The notes beneath the pieces are model-generated. The model saw only the letters and a list, made by a program, of their open reading frames with translations. It did not search any database and had not been told where the DNA came from. Below, in pieces: positions 43,583-55,313 of a DNA stretch of 64,000 nucleotides. The stretch is from Enchytraeus crypticus (taxonomy: Eukaryota; Annelida; Clitellata; Enchytraeida; Enchytraeidae). Every line of letters starts with the position of its first letter. The stretch's first letter is position 1. The position numbers were made by a program, and so were the translations under genes. The stretch is from contig CAJHZI010000449.1 of assembly GCA_905160935.1 (NCBI GenBank), positions 257,501 to 321,500 of the forward strand, in the 5' to 3' direction.

Positions 43583-45235
43583 CAAAAATATTAGGTTAGT
43601 TAAAATAATATTAGGTTACTTAATCTCATTTGCAAATATCAGAGAGAATACGTTCCAGTTAATATAAGAACGTTGGTTGTATGAGTCAAATTGTTATTTA
43701 TTATCTACTTCTATGTAGGCATTTCCTACACTTTATAGGGATAATGTATTGCTGGCATCATAAATATAAAGCAGCCTGTATATAAGAGCTACAGGAGCGG
43801 CATAACAAAGAAAGCCATTCATTCTGAGAGAGCATCTGCATAGTCAAACAAATGATTCAGAACATTCGATTATTTTATTGATGGTATATTTTCATTTTAG
43901 TCAAACTTTCGTTTTTGAGTTACTTCATCATCGTCTAACTTATGCTGAGCATCAAAGCAGCGCTAATCTCTGCATCATTTCATCAAATATCGCTATTCTA
44001 AATTAATCTATATATTTTTCGTATGAAGTACCGGTTGATTTTAGTGAATCATTCAGTTACGAGGGCCCACATAAGTGCCCGTGTGATCGATTAGCTATTC
44101 CTGTGTCAGCACGTAACAAACAGTCTAGAAATCATCAACCAAACTGTCAATCAATCTTCAAGCATAAGTTATATACTATGTACAATGCAATGCACATGTA
44201 AAGTGTACATGCAGAGAGAGTTTGCATCAAGTCTCCGTGGACGATTATATTTTCCTATTACATTTTCACGCTCCTGTTGATGCCTAAATTACCCGTCTAT
44301 GTTCGTTTGATGAAGAATAGACCAAACGTGGACCACATATATTTTAGTTTTTGAGTCGTTATCCTGATACTGCACTATAACATGTATTTTCTATGTCGAT
44401 GCTTTGTATCGTATAAGATTGCAATGTGCAAATCAAGCTATCTAAAAAAATAAAACTTTTGTTCATGAATTTAAAAATAAAACGATGGACTAAAATGTCA
44501 TGGAACACGGACCGACTTAGGAGAATCACTAACATGTAGGCCATTCCGTAAATTGATTGAGGACAGCAGATGGTATTGCCAGTTAACAACAACAACAAAA
44601 GGATTTGGATTGATAGTGATGTTCATAAGAGGACGATGATGATGAACGATGAACTTAAATGTCCTGGCGTTCTCTCGATTGAAGTGTCCGTGGAAATCTT
44701 TCTCCACAAATCACGTATTTATCCTTCACATCTCAGCTTAGTGGGCAGTGACATCATATACATGTAGATCTGCTGTGCTGACCAGTTAGAGATGTCTGTC
44801 AAGCAACCAATATGCGACGATCTTTAGAAATAAACTAATGATGAATGTGTTCAACCATTGAGCAAATCCAGTTAACAAATTGATAGAAAACAAACAAGAA
44901 TATGTGTGGATCAGAAACAATAAAGAATTAACAAGGATTATTTGACACGAAACAAATACCTAAGCAATCAGCAGGACTTGTTTGTGGAGACAGGAAATCA
45001 AGCTCTTTAATATGATATACATGTATATCCCTTCTGTACTAGACAGCATTAAGCGTAGTAACGTATCTTCAATAACTTAAAATCATTTTAATACATTATT
45101 AGCCTCTACTATTAATGCTATTTGTACTGTTGCAGTGTTGTATATTTCGCAAAAAAAATATTTTATTTCCTCTACCAACGAAAGTTGCAACGAATTTGTT
45201 ATATTTGATGATGACTAGTGAATTCGTGTAAATAA
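43583..45235. other. Intergenic
   Basis: Family G scrap at about 44300-44340 (GAATAGACCAAACGTGGACC). Short frames at 44359-44767 on both strands have no domains. The rest shows nothing. Confidence 0.5.
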
Positions 45236-45345
45236 TATTAAAATAAAGAAATTAATATTTAACGTCCGTTTCCACAAACTAGGGTGCTGTGGAATGGGGT
45301 TTTCCGTTATCATATGTCACTCTAAACCGGTTCTTCCCAAACTAG
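45236..45345 (-). repeat. Diverged family T copy
   Basis: ATTTAACGTCCGTTTCC, then CTAGGGTGCTGTGG and ATATGTCACTCTAAACC, follows the family T order (AACGTCCGTTTCC ... ATATCACTA) with much divergence in the middle. Confidence 0.45.
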
Positions 45346-45559
45346 GTTTATTAAAAACATATTCTGAATAGAAAAATGAGTTTCTAAGCGATAACGGTCG
45401 AGAGACCAAAAGTTAGTCAGATATGAACAAACGAATCAATAATAGAAGAAAGGGGTACATTCAATCTACCAAAGATAAATTACATCATAAGTATAACAAA
45501 TAGTATAGCAAAAAAAAAAAAAAAAACACATGAAAGAGTACAAAAATAACTAAGATCAG

Positions 45560-45778
45560 AAGACTGAGAATTTCAAATAAGATCAGGAGGCAGGGAATTT
45601 CAAACAAGAGCCAAGATAACGAGGCAGGGAATTCCAAACAAGAGCCAAGATAACGAGGCAGGGAATTCCAAACAAGAGCCAAGATAACGAGGCAGGGAAT
45701 TCCAAACAAGAGCCAAGATAACGAGGCAGGGAATTCCAAACAAGAGCCAATATAGCGAGGCAGGGAATTCCAAACAGT
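45560..45778 (+). repeat. 34-bp minisatellite, about 6 copies
   Basis: Unit GAGGCAGGGAATTCCAAAC then AAGAGCCAAGATAAC. Three inner copies are identical. Because 34 is not a multiple of three, all three minus frames stay open and give overlapping repetitive peptides; none is a gene. A 19-base run of A lies at about 45510. Confidence 0.95.
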
Positions 45779-45934
45779 GAGAGCTGCAAAGGAAGATAAT
45801 CGTCAATATAATAATATCATTATATTGTTATACAATATTGCACCGAATCTCCGGACTCTAAATATGCGCAACTGTTTTCTCAAAGAGAGAGCTTTGGGCT
45901 TTATGAAACTTGTGAGCTTATTTCTTAAGGTTTT

Positions 45935-46015
45935 AAGGTGCTAAATGTTGTCGTGAGCTACAGAAGCACTCTAATCATGTTGTTGTTGTTCTGGTTTTGT
46001 TGTCTTTTCTTATAT
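45935..46015 (+). mobile_element. LINE-B 3' end fragment
   Basis: GGTGCTAAATGTTGTCGTGA, CAGAAGCACTCTAATC, TGTTGTTGTTC. Matches the end of 41284-41615. Confidence 0.55.
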
Positions 46016-46137
46016 AACTATCTTGCAGTGACGGCTCGCAATTAATTAAATTATTTAAAGTGAAATATAAAAATTACAATTAAATAAAATGTTTTGTTTT
46101 AGGCCTATAATTTAGCTGACTAAACTGAATAGAAAAG

Positions 46138-46205
46138 TCAGTAGTGTATTGGTTTGAGCATTCGCTTAACTATCAAAGCGTTCGATTCGAATTTCAGATC
46201 ATACC
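46138..46205 (+). mobile_element. tRNA-like sequence
   Basis: GTATTGGTTTGAGCATTCGC and GCGTTCGATTCGAATTTC resemble A-box and B-box segments of a tRNA gene. No cloverleaf closure is visible. Possibly a SINE head. Confidence 0.35.
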
Positions 46206-48060
46206 AGCCACTATAGCGCGAAACAGGATTTAAATCCCGTCGAATTTAACATTGTACTACGACGGAAACAACTTTGAGTAAGCGCAAAGTAATGCGATAT
46301 TTGACAATTTTTGATAAATGAAGTTTCAAGCTCTGCTTATCAAAATGTCTATGCACTTGTAAGTATTATTTACACGCAGAGTTATTTATCTAAGTTTCTC
46401 ACGGCATTCATTAGTAATACAGCCATCGACAGGTTTACATTTAGCTCTTGTTATCTCCAACCCTCCCCCGGATTTTCCTTATTATTTACGCACCTCCACT
46501 TTTCAAGTCTCTTCCACAAGTCATTAATCTTTTCCCAGCCTCACTGACATCTGGTTGTAACTAAACACACTTGAGTTCAGAGTCAGATGAAAGTTGGAGC
46601 TACATCCCCGAGTTTTGAAAAAGAACATTTTAAGATACAAAAATAAAAGAATTATTTTTGTAGTTCTTCAGGTCGACGAAAAGTTTAGTTCTAATTAAAA
46701 GTGAATCGATCTTTGCTGAGTGTAATCAATCAATCAATCAATCAATTAATCAGTCAATCGTCTATCATAGATTAATATAGGCTAATTAATATAAACTAAA
46801 CAATTGATTGACGATAGTCTTACTGGCGCGGATATAGACATTTAGATACAGAAATTTACATTTTGTGGTCCTATAATCAATTCTAAAATATTCCAAAACA
46901 ATTATCTAAGATTTTCAAGAACAAACAAGATCAAATGTGTAAGATGTTCAGAATTCAGATATATTTTAGCAGCTGGTATTAGTAGGAGTTTTATGCCCTT
47001 GTAATCTCTTGTCAATAGTTTATCTTGGTAATTCGTTCATTCTAGCTACCATCGCTACAAGTGCTTCAAATTTATTTCAGATTTCATTCCACAAGTCACT
47101 CAGAAATTCAGCACAAAGCACCGAATTCGAATTAATGATTGTTTTATTCGTATCTTTATTGTCTATCTCTATAAAAAGATAATTAATAAGCTGACAATAA
47201 AGAAGCTGACGACTAACTAACGCACAATACTTAATAATGAATAAATTAATAAACAGACAATAAAGAAAAGACAATTGATAAATCTAAAATTATAAAAAGA
47301 CATTTAATATACACACAATAAAGAAGCCGCAACGTAACAAAATGACAATAAAGAAACTGACAATAAATAAAATGGCAAGAAAGAAACTAACGATTAACAA
47401 AAATACAATCAGAAAAACGTAATCACATTAATAAGCATACAATAAAGAATCAAAACAGCTATTCGCTTAAGTACGTTCACAAAGCGCCCCCTTAAAATTC
47501 CATAAACACTCTAATATGCTCTTGTAAATGTGTTGAATTTCTCGAGAGAGAGACGGTGCAAATGTAACACTAGGCGACTAATAGGGTTCGGCATATCATC
47601 TCTGGCCCATTATGAGCTTACGGTAGATAACATTATCACGTGATCGACGAGGTGTAATTAATTTTAATTATAAATTAATTTGGATTATACAATTTAATGT
47701 TGATGATTGCGGAAGAAAATGTCTGTCATATTATTGCTGAATGTTTATCAAACAATTTACATTCACACACTCAATCAATCAACCCGTAAATCAATCAATA
47801 ATAAATCAGTCAATCAGTCATTCAATCAAATAATCCATCAGTCAATCAATTAATCAATCAATCAATCAATTAGTCATAAACTAAATCATGAAATCAGCAA
47901 AGAAATCAGTCTTGAAATCACTCAAGAAATCAATCATAAATCAATCAATCGAACCATCCATCAATAAGTCAGTCAACTGTCAATATATAAATCAGTCAAT
48001 TAGACATCGCTCGATAGATCAATCTAGAAATTGATCAATAAATCAATCAAAATGCGTAAA
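46206..48060. other. Intergenic with AATC- and AATAAAG-rich tracts
   Basis: CAATCAATCAATCAATC at 46725-46745 and extensively at 47770-48060. A degenerate GACAATAAAGAA-type repeat occupies 47200-47460. A more complex island at about 47470-47650 includes TTATCACGTGATCG (an E-box in a palindrome). No gene. Confidence 0.55.
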
Positions 48061-48189
48061 TCAGATTGTCAATTATTCAAGTTCTATTAGGTGTCAATGT
48101 AAATAAGGTTACTAAATATACATCACTGAGCGGATAGTCAGATGGTGTCATGTAATTTAAGACAGATTTTCTTGCTGATAATATTCCTG

Positions 48190-48240
48190 ACATTGCCTTA
48201 TGGCGAGGAACCGGACGTTAAATTCTTATTGATTGAGTAT
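48190..48240 (+). repeat. SINE 3' module with TTGATTGA tail
   Basis: GGCGAGGAACCGGACGTTAA, then ATTCTTATTGATTGAG. Same module as family A and T ends but with a different tail. Confidence 0.5.
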
Positions 48241-48413
48241 TGATTTACAATGGAGTAAAGTCTCTGACATCTAAAGCTGGTAAACTGGGACTGCTGGGTA
48301 ATTTGTCTTACATTGTCATAACATTTAAATAAGCGATAGTTAAAGTCACAGTTAATGCAGGCGTAGATGATTAGGTCAGTATCATGAACTTTAACCTTTT
48401 GCCAGTGTTTTTT

Positions 48414-48828
48414 GAGAAGACACACTCTCAGAAAAGACACTTTCATAAGAAATACCGATAGAATTAGAGAGGACACTCACAGAGAGGACACGCTTAGAGA
48501 GGGCACATGTAGGAAGGACACGTTCAGAGAGGACACGCTTATTACAAGTTCAGAGAGGACACGCTTATAGAGGACACGTTCAGAGAGGACATGTTTAGTA
48601 GAGGACACGCTCAGAGAAGACAAGCTCAGAGAGGACACGCTTAGAGAGGATACTCTCAGAGAGGACACGCATAGAGAGGACACGGTCAGATACGACACGC
48701 TTGTAGAGGACACGCTCAGAGAGGACAGGCTTGTTAAGGACACGCTTGTAGAGGATACACTAAGAGAGAACACGCTCAAAGAGGACACGCTCAGGGAGGA
48801 CACGCTTATAGAGGACACGCACACTAAT
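48414..48828 (-). repeat. 15-bp minisatellite, about 25 copies
   Basis: Unit AGAGGACACGCTCAG with variants (GCTTAG, GTTCAG). The minus strand is open through the array as a Ser/Leu/Val five-residue repeat simply because 15 is divisible by three; I do not call a gene. Confidence 0.93.
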
Positions 48829-50589
48829 AGTTAAGAGAACTATGGCCTCTAAAGATACACCTCAGTAAATCAAAGAATTGCACAATACGGCCTGCAGCAA
48901 AATGAAATTGAGCAATAAAGTGAAATCAACAGATTGCAAGAATTTTGTCGATAATATCGAATTGTCAGTCTAGCCTTCTTCGAGCATCGCCTGCAGTCGT
49001 CAAACTCTTACACTTCTTTGCGCCGTTGTTCTTGTTGTGAATGTACCATTGTAGTTATTATTATTATTCTATTTATCATAATGATCACATTTAAGAATCG
49101 AATAAAGAAAAAATGGTTCTCAATCGTAATCGTTAACTCGCAATTATCTTTGCGATGTGGAAGTTTCGTTAGACCAATACCATCAGTAACGTGTCCTGAA
49201 TGTGGCAGAGAGGGATGATGGAGTTTGCTAATATTGTGGAAGTACCTGTATTGTCAGTTTAGAAGCGTTTTAGCGCTGTTGGCTAGTCACTTATTATTGA
49301 CTTTATCAACAACGCGAAAATGACGTTAAGTTGATTATAGGCATACATTTACTTCCACAATACTAACACATTTAAGTTTTTGACAATATTCTGAAATTTA
49401 TCTCAATATATCATTTGTCTCAAAAACTAGAGTTATAGAAGATAATGTTAAATAATGTTTTAGACAAACTAAATAATTTTCACCTGCAGAAATCAGATGA
49501 GATATTCAATGCTCTATCTAGCTTACAAGGAACTGAGCATTTTAGTAAGTTTCATATGTGATAACGAGCTCTAAATTTCAAGAAAGATCAAAGTTAGTTA
49601 TATCGTGCACAATGTAATTTAACATATTAGTTATATTAACATATTATTATATTTAACATTTAGCATCGCTATATCACTGATCTATGTGATATGATAGCAT
49701 CGCTACATACGTAGCAATCTGTCTATCACTGTAGCATCGCTCTTAGCAGTCTCATAGTCTACTTTTGTCAGAGATTATTTACGTGTTGTTAAAATATGAT
49801 AAATCGCATTATGTCGATGATGTGCCACTTAGAAAACGTTCTCTGGTCCTGTTTGTGCGGCATTTGTACTACGTACTTCTCTATACGTTGAGTTTTGAGT
49901 CGTTCTTGATTAACTAATTACTACAATTACTTTATTTACTGCCGTGATACTGCTAGCTGATAGTGATACATCAGCTGCTACTTGCCTCTAATTATATTAT
50001 TAATATCATTCCTTGTCTCATGACAATAAAATTTCATAATAATATAGTAATGTGCATAGCAGTTCATAATAATGTCATAAATAATGAAGTAGTAATGTCA
50101 CACGACATTAAGAATATAATTACACAATTCATTTCGTCTGCACCTGGTCAATTATTTTATTTTGTTCATATTTCATTATAATAATAAAACCTGGCCGATA
50201 ACTGCATGTGATAACACAAGAGATAACGCTCCTGCAGACACTAAGCAAGACATTTTAAAATTATAGTTGCCAAGAAAAATGTCCATATTTATATATCTAG
50301 TATAGATACTTCTTTGTGATAACTCGTTAGATCGATGACTAGCTCATTGATGAGCGCCACAGATTATGACGGGGAATTTGAGACTTGAATCCGTAATACA
50401 TGAACTACAGAACAGAGAACTAATATCCGTAAAGCCACTCATCTTTTGAACATGTCGTCATGTACTTGAAATATTGACGGGCTGGAAAGAAGTACGTCTA
50501 GACTTTAGTGTATCTGTTTGTTTACTGTAGTACTGTGTGAGTTAGATCAGACACAGTGGATAATGAAGATGAGTGCGCCTTATTATGCT
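48829..50589. other. Intergenic, no gene seen
   Basis: About 1.8 kb of AT-rich sequence. A local CATCGCTA/TAGCATCGCT duplication lies at 49660-49745. Short frames have no recognisable content. Confidence 0.5.
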
Positions 50590-50880
50590 CGGTTTTATAG
50601 GACTTCGATAGACCTTTTCGATTACTAGTTATGGAAAAGGTCCTTATTGCCTACATTAGTTAATATTCGCTTGTTGGATTTCATGAACCTCTTACGACTC
50701 TCAACTTCAAGTCGGCGTGCTAACTAATAGTTCCTGGGTGGTGGGGGCGCGCGGTAAAGAGTGCGCTCTGCCATTGGCTGCTATCATCAGCTGACATATA
50801 TACCCGCGAGAATTATCAGTGTTTATAATTGTCGATCATTTTGCTTTACCATGGTTCCCCGTACTTTGTAAAAATTAGTG
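50590..50880 (+). promoter_or_regulatory. Promoter-like island
   Basis: A G/C-richer segment (GTGGGGGCGCGCGG) with a reverse CCAAT box (ATTGG, 50773-50777), an E-box CAGCTG, TATATA at 50797-50802 followed by CCCGCGAG, and an initiator-like TCAGT at 50816-50820. An ATG with good context follows at 50851 but its frame closes after six codons, so a splice would be needed. TATA-to-initiator spacing (about 21 bp) is shorter than usual. No downstream gene is seen on either strand. Confidence 0.25.
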
Positions 50881-51529
50881 AAATTAATTAATTACTTACC
50901 AATATATGAGTTAAGATATTCACTATATAAGAAACAAAATTATATTGATATTCTTTTTCAAGTTTAATGAATAGATTTTCAACTAGTATACAATTAATGG
51001 CAGCAATAAAATAACGTGTTTCAATTCCCTTATATATTTAAATACTGCTACTATTAAATAAATCCACGTAAGACCTTAATATAAATCAACAATGATCTGA
51101 CCATAATTGGCCCCAATCTAAACTTATGATGATTATGATAGAGCTACTTCTGTATACAATATTTTTAGTGTTATTTGTTTCGTATTACATTCTCATTAAT
51201 GTTGATTTATTAGAATGAAATTGATATTACGCAATCGTATGTTCTAATAATTTCTGATCATTTAATTTTATTAATAAATTTAAGAGTCTCTCCTAATAGT
51301 TGAAAATATATATCTTTCAGCCTTAGATTTAAATCATACGCCTGACTGTTGTTGATCACTGGACTGGCACCGTTTAGGATCTCTTTTGTTTCTCTTCTAT
51401 AGCCCTGGGATTTTTTCCTTCAAAGACTCCGTCTTCCAAGGTGGTCAACCACAAAGTACTAACCGAGGCCGATGTAGGTTAACTTCGATTATGGACGCGC
51501 AATTAAACCTAGTGCGCTAAATTCCGCCG

Positions 51530-51532
<3 letters not shown>
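50881..51532. other. Intergenic, nothing recognised
   Basis: Very AT-rich up to about 51330. The right part is more complex without a gene signal. Confidence 0.45.
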
Positions 51533-51605
<73 letters not shown>

Positions 51606-51720
51606 TAATATTATTTTTATTGTTATTATTATTTTTATTATTATCAACATCATCATTATCATCTTCATCATCATCATCATTAGCCTTATTAATAAATCAA
51701 ACATAATCGCAGAATATATA

Positions 51721-51767
<47 letters not shown>

Positions 51768-51856
51768 CTTAACATATATATGAACAATAAACATATATAT
51801 ATATATATAATATATATAATATATAATATATATATATATGTATCTAGTCTATATAT

Positions 51857-51945
<89 letters not shown>

Positions 51946-51946
51946 A
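51533..51946. repeat. Compound microsatellite block: (ATT)n, (TA)n, (AG)n
   Basis: (ATT)n at 51533-51605, ATC-rich to about 51680, TA runs 51720-51893 with TATAATATAT interruptions, then (AG)n 51893-51946. Several open frames here are artefacts. Confidence 0.95.
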
Positions 51947-52307
51947 CAATGACGCTCAGCATTGCACAGAGCCGATAGAGGGTTATCCGGTGAAATCTGA
52001 GTCGATAGTTCAGTCGCTAACTTCTAGTCGCTAAGCGGACTTTAGCGAGTCAACAAGTGTTCATAAAATCCAAAAGTGACTATCCCTTCGATAAAACCTT
52101 CGATAGCTTATTATCGAATTGTCATAAAATTGTCCATAATCAATTAATTAATTATTAATTAGTCAGAGTAATTAAAACCAAGGACAGTTAAGCGGCCTGA
52201 AACGATTGCACACGGAGGACCAGACAGACGTGCCTCTTATTTACATCTCGTTGCGCAATAATAGACTCAAATACGTAGTAGAACAATCATAATTAAACTA
52301 ATGTGAA
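51947..52307. other. Intergenic, nothing recognised
   Basis: No repeat or gene signal. Confidence 0.45.
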
Positions 52308-52398
52308 ACTAATGCTAACGTCCGTTTCCTCACTCGAAAGCGATGTCAGTGGCGCGCGAGCTCAGGATTTGAACCCCGCACATACTGATCCGCGTATA
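52308..52398 (-). mobile_element. tRNA-derived SINE, family A (5'-truncated)
   Basis: GCTAACGTCCGTTTCCTCAC, TCGAAAGCGATGTCAGTGG, AGGATTTGAACCCCGCACAT, ending at ATCCGCG next to TATATAATAATA. The tRNA 5' half is missing. Confidence 0.85.
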
Positions 52399-52447
52399 TA
52401 ATAATAGGTCTGCATATTGTGCACTGTTAGTATACTTGCTAATGATT

Positions 52448-52495
52448 TGAGTTTAACGTCAAGGCCAGAAGCCCGAATGGCTTCGCTTCTATACG
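52448..52495 (-). repeat. Dispersed repeat family E
   Basis: GTTTAACGTCAAGGCCAGAA, GCCCGAATGGCTTCGC. Second copy of the 30095 sequence. Confidence 0.55.
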
Positions 52496-52699
52496 TGAGC
52501 TTGAAACTGTCTACCTCGTCTTGGATAACCTCAATAGTGAAAAGTTAGCATAAGCTTGGATTTAATTCTACAATGCTGTTGTATTTTGTATACTTGAAAT
52601 ATACCCTGATCTTTAATGTATACCTCCTCTTTTGTACACTCTACAAAAACTGAGAAGAGACTGAGCAAACACCGAGTTAAGTTATTCCTTTATTCTAGC

Positions 52700-53245
52700 A
52701 TCATAATTGTATCTCTACTCTTTGTGCACTTTTTGTATGCTTGTAAATCACTCTACTTGTAACTGTCTCTACTCTTCATGCAATGTTTGTATACTCTTAA
52801 ATCACTCTACTTGTATCTCTATCTACTCTTTGTGCACTGTTTGTATTCGCAAGTCAATCTTTGTATCAGTCTCTAATCTTTGTACGCTGTGTCTATACGC
52901 GCAAATCACTCTAATTATATCTGTCTCTACTCTTTGTGCACTGTTTTTATACTTGTAAGTTATTCTAACTGTATCTGCCTCTACTCTTTTTGCACTGCTT
53001 CTATACTCGCAATTCACTCTAATTGTATCTGTCTCTACTTTTTGTGCACTGTTTGTATACTTGCACGCCACTCTAATTGTATCTGGCTCTACGCTTGGTA
53101 CACTGTTTCTATATTCGCAAGTTACTCTAATTGTATCTGTCTCTACTCTTTGTGCACTGTTTGTATACACGCAAGTCACTCTGATTGTATCTGTCTCTAC
53201 TCTTTGTGCACTGTTTGTATACACGCAAGTCACTCGATCCAAATC
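52700..53245. repeat. 54-bp minisatellite, about 10 copies, open on both strands
   Basis: Unit ACTCTAATTGTATCTGTC, TCTACTCTTTGTGCACTG, TTTGTATACACGCAAGTC (54 bases). The last two copies are almost identical and the earlier ones diverge. Since 54 equals 18 codons, a minus frame of 176 codons (52823-53353) and plus frames run through it. The minus peptide repeats VTCVYTNSAQRVETDTIR with no signal peptide or known domain. I treat it as non-coding by default. Confidence 0.9.
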
Positions 53246-53764
53246 GGAAAATGTCCAAATGACTAACGATCCTTTCTCTCTCGTCGCTCCGTGCGGGACA
53301 AAATTACCGGGCAATAAATCTTCAGCAGTTATCAGCTGGTTACAATTCATCAACCCACGACTGAACTAAGCAGAATGAGGCCATGATAGTGTAGCCTGAA
53401 CGATTTCTACTCGAATAGTGCGTTAAGACTAAATTGTTTTCTGAACTGAATTACAATTTAATACGTAAAGTGTGAGATGAATTGAGTAGGAAGTCAGCGG
53501 TATTTGGGATGAAGAGAGGCTCCATTTTAAGTAACAAATAAAATTGATATTAATATTTTGATCTTTATTTCACCAAAGTCATGGCGGTAAACAAAAACGA
53601 AAACAGACAACAAACAAGTATCACATACAGATACAAAATAAAGATTGATTAAATATTAATTATCATTAATATAAAGATTGATTATCATTGATTGATTGCC
53701 ATTTAATCAATCAATTAATCCTTGAATAATTTATTAATCAAAATATTTAGATCTTATATATATG
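53246..53764. other. Intergenic, nothing recognised
   Basis: Unique sequence, with TTGATTGATTG near 53690. No gene. Confidence 0.45.
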
Positions 53765-54072
53765 TATATATATCATCATTATTATCAACATCATCATCAT
53801 TATCTTCTTCCCTTGAATCCCAGTTCAACCAGAGTCGGGATACGAATAGACTGTTTAAAATCCTCTCTGTCCCACATCACATCATCAGTCAATCCCCTAT
53901 TTGAGACTTTTCCACTCGTTTACATTTTTGTAGCAATTTATGAAGCATAATCGCTCACCAACCAAATGCCCTTTCTGACGTTGGTATGGATCATAGTGCT
54001 TTAGTCGCCTTCGACTACCACTGCAATCACCGGTCGGTCAATTCTTCAAACAATCCGGACACAACAAGGGAA
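53765..54072 (-). mobile_element. Family G, longest copy, with (ATC)n tail
   Basis: ATCATC tract, TTCCCTTGAATCCCAGTTC, GAGTCGGGATACGAATAG, CTCACCAACCAAATGCCC, TGACGTTGGTATGGATC, AGTGCTTTAGTCGCCTTCG, ending near CAATCCGGACAC. It is the inverse of 37375-37590 and about 300 bp long. No coding frame is supported. Confidence 0.65.
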
Positions 54073-54079
54073 TATCTAT

Positions 54080-54139
<60 letters not shown>

Positions 54140-54235
54140 TTATAATTTATACTTATAAACTACACACATTTTATTTTAATATTATATATATATATATATA
54201 TATTATATCTTAGTACACTGCCTATTGGCAGGTCC

Positions 54236-54301
<66 letters not shown>
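54073..54301 (-). repeat. (TA)n runs enclosing a LINE-1a-type 3' end
   Basis: TA runs 54092-54140, 54183-54205 and 54238-54300. Between them TCTTAGTACACTGCCTATTG and GCAGGTCCATG form the hairpin end of LINE-1a. Here the tail is (TA)n instead of (AG)n. 54150-54238 is repeated at 55218-55313. Confidence 0.75.
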
Positions 54302-54303
<2 letters not shown>

Positions 54304-54963
54304 TACATACTCTGTTTTATCACTACCCAACTGTCTATCTGTCAGTCAGTAAATCACTCATTCTGACAGTAGCCTGCTCATCTATCATTTCATAAATTAC
54401 GCAAAAAGTAAATTGTAAACCAGCAGACGCATATACAAAGCCACTTCTCGGTCAAGGCCAAACGAAAGAAGGCCTACGTAAATGATTACCGCTTCAAGTG
54501 AACGGCAGCTTAAGATTAATTACCTTAAATCTAATCGCGAAACATTTATCTGACTGTGTAAACTGTCTGAAAGTGTCATCTATTGTCAGCAAGGTTTTGT
54601 TGGACATGATAAATCATGTTTGGCTGATTGACGAGAATGCGTTCTAGACGTGGCCTATTATAATGTTGATCAGGGACCGGATGTTTTGTGCAGTATATCG
54701 TAAATAATAGGACAAACGAATTGATAGTATAGACCTACTTGCAAAATGCTTACAAGCTATATTACAAAATTAAATGTGAATATTACAATAATGGTTGAGC
54801 ATAAAAGTTCAAAGTGCATTGCTTACTATAGGCGTTTTATAGCAAAATACTATGCATTTCTCGTGTTAAATTGCTAAATTAAAATGATCTTCACGAACTC
54901 TATTGGGCGCAACTTTGTTTAGATTAAAATTAGTATAAAAAATGAAAAACTGCATCATTAAAA
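54302..54963. other. Intergenic, nothing recognised
   Basis: No repeat match or gene signal. Confidence 0.45.
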
Positions 54964-55106
54964 GAGTAAAATCTCGGACATTCACTGGTCTGATTAAACG
55001 GAAAATGGTCTAAATTATCTAACGGTTTAAACATGTAGTATTAAAAAATGATAGATATCAACACAGTTGATCTTTTCACTATAAAGCGTGTTTACTTTGT
55101 TAACAT
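54964..55106 (+). repeat. SINE family B, 5'-truncated body
   Basis: AGAGTAAAATCTCGGACATT, ACGGAAAATGGTCTAAATT, GGTTTAAACATGTAG, GATAGATATCAACAC, GCGTGTTTACTTTG. Matches 836-980 and the 3' halves of 59483 and 62722. Confidence 0.82.
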
Positions 55107-55217
55107 GAGCAACTTCCATATTAAAATGAACGTTTTAGATGAGTCATACTGCAGTGACGTCATTGATAATTATAATCAATGTGGGATACGATTTAGGATC
55201 AATCAATCTACATGTAC

Positions 55218-55244
55218 ACACTTACAAACTACAAACATTTTAAT

Positions 55245-55276
<32 letters not shown>

Positions 55277-55313
55277 TTTATATCTTAGTACACTGCCTAT
55301 TGGCAGGTCCATG
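55218..55313 (-). repeat. LINE-1a-type 3' end with (TA)n tail, second copy
   Basis: ACTTACAAACTACAAACATT, TTAATTTAATATTATATA, a TA run, then TATCTTAGTACACTGCCTAT and TGGCAGGTCCATGT. It duplicates 54150-54238 including sequence beyond the TA run. Confidence 0.75.

Noticed and set aside
45485..45806. Three overlapping repetitive minus-strand peptides
   Set aside because: A 34-bp tandem array read in three frames. The frames arise from the array geometry.
48477..48824. Ser/Leu/Val-rich repeat protein on the minus strand
   Set aside because: A 15-bp minisatellite has automatic frame closure every five codons. There is no flanking coding sequence.
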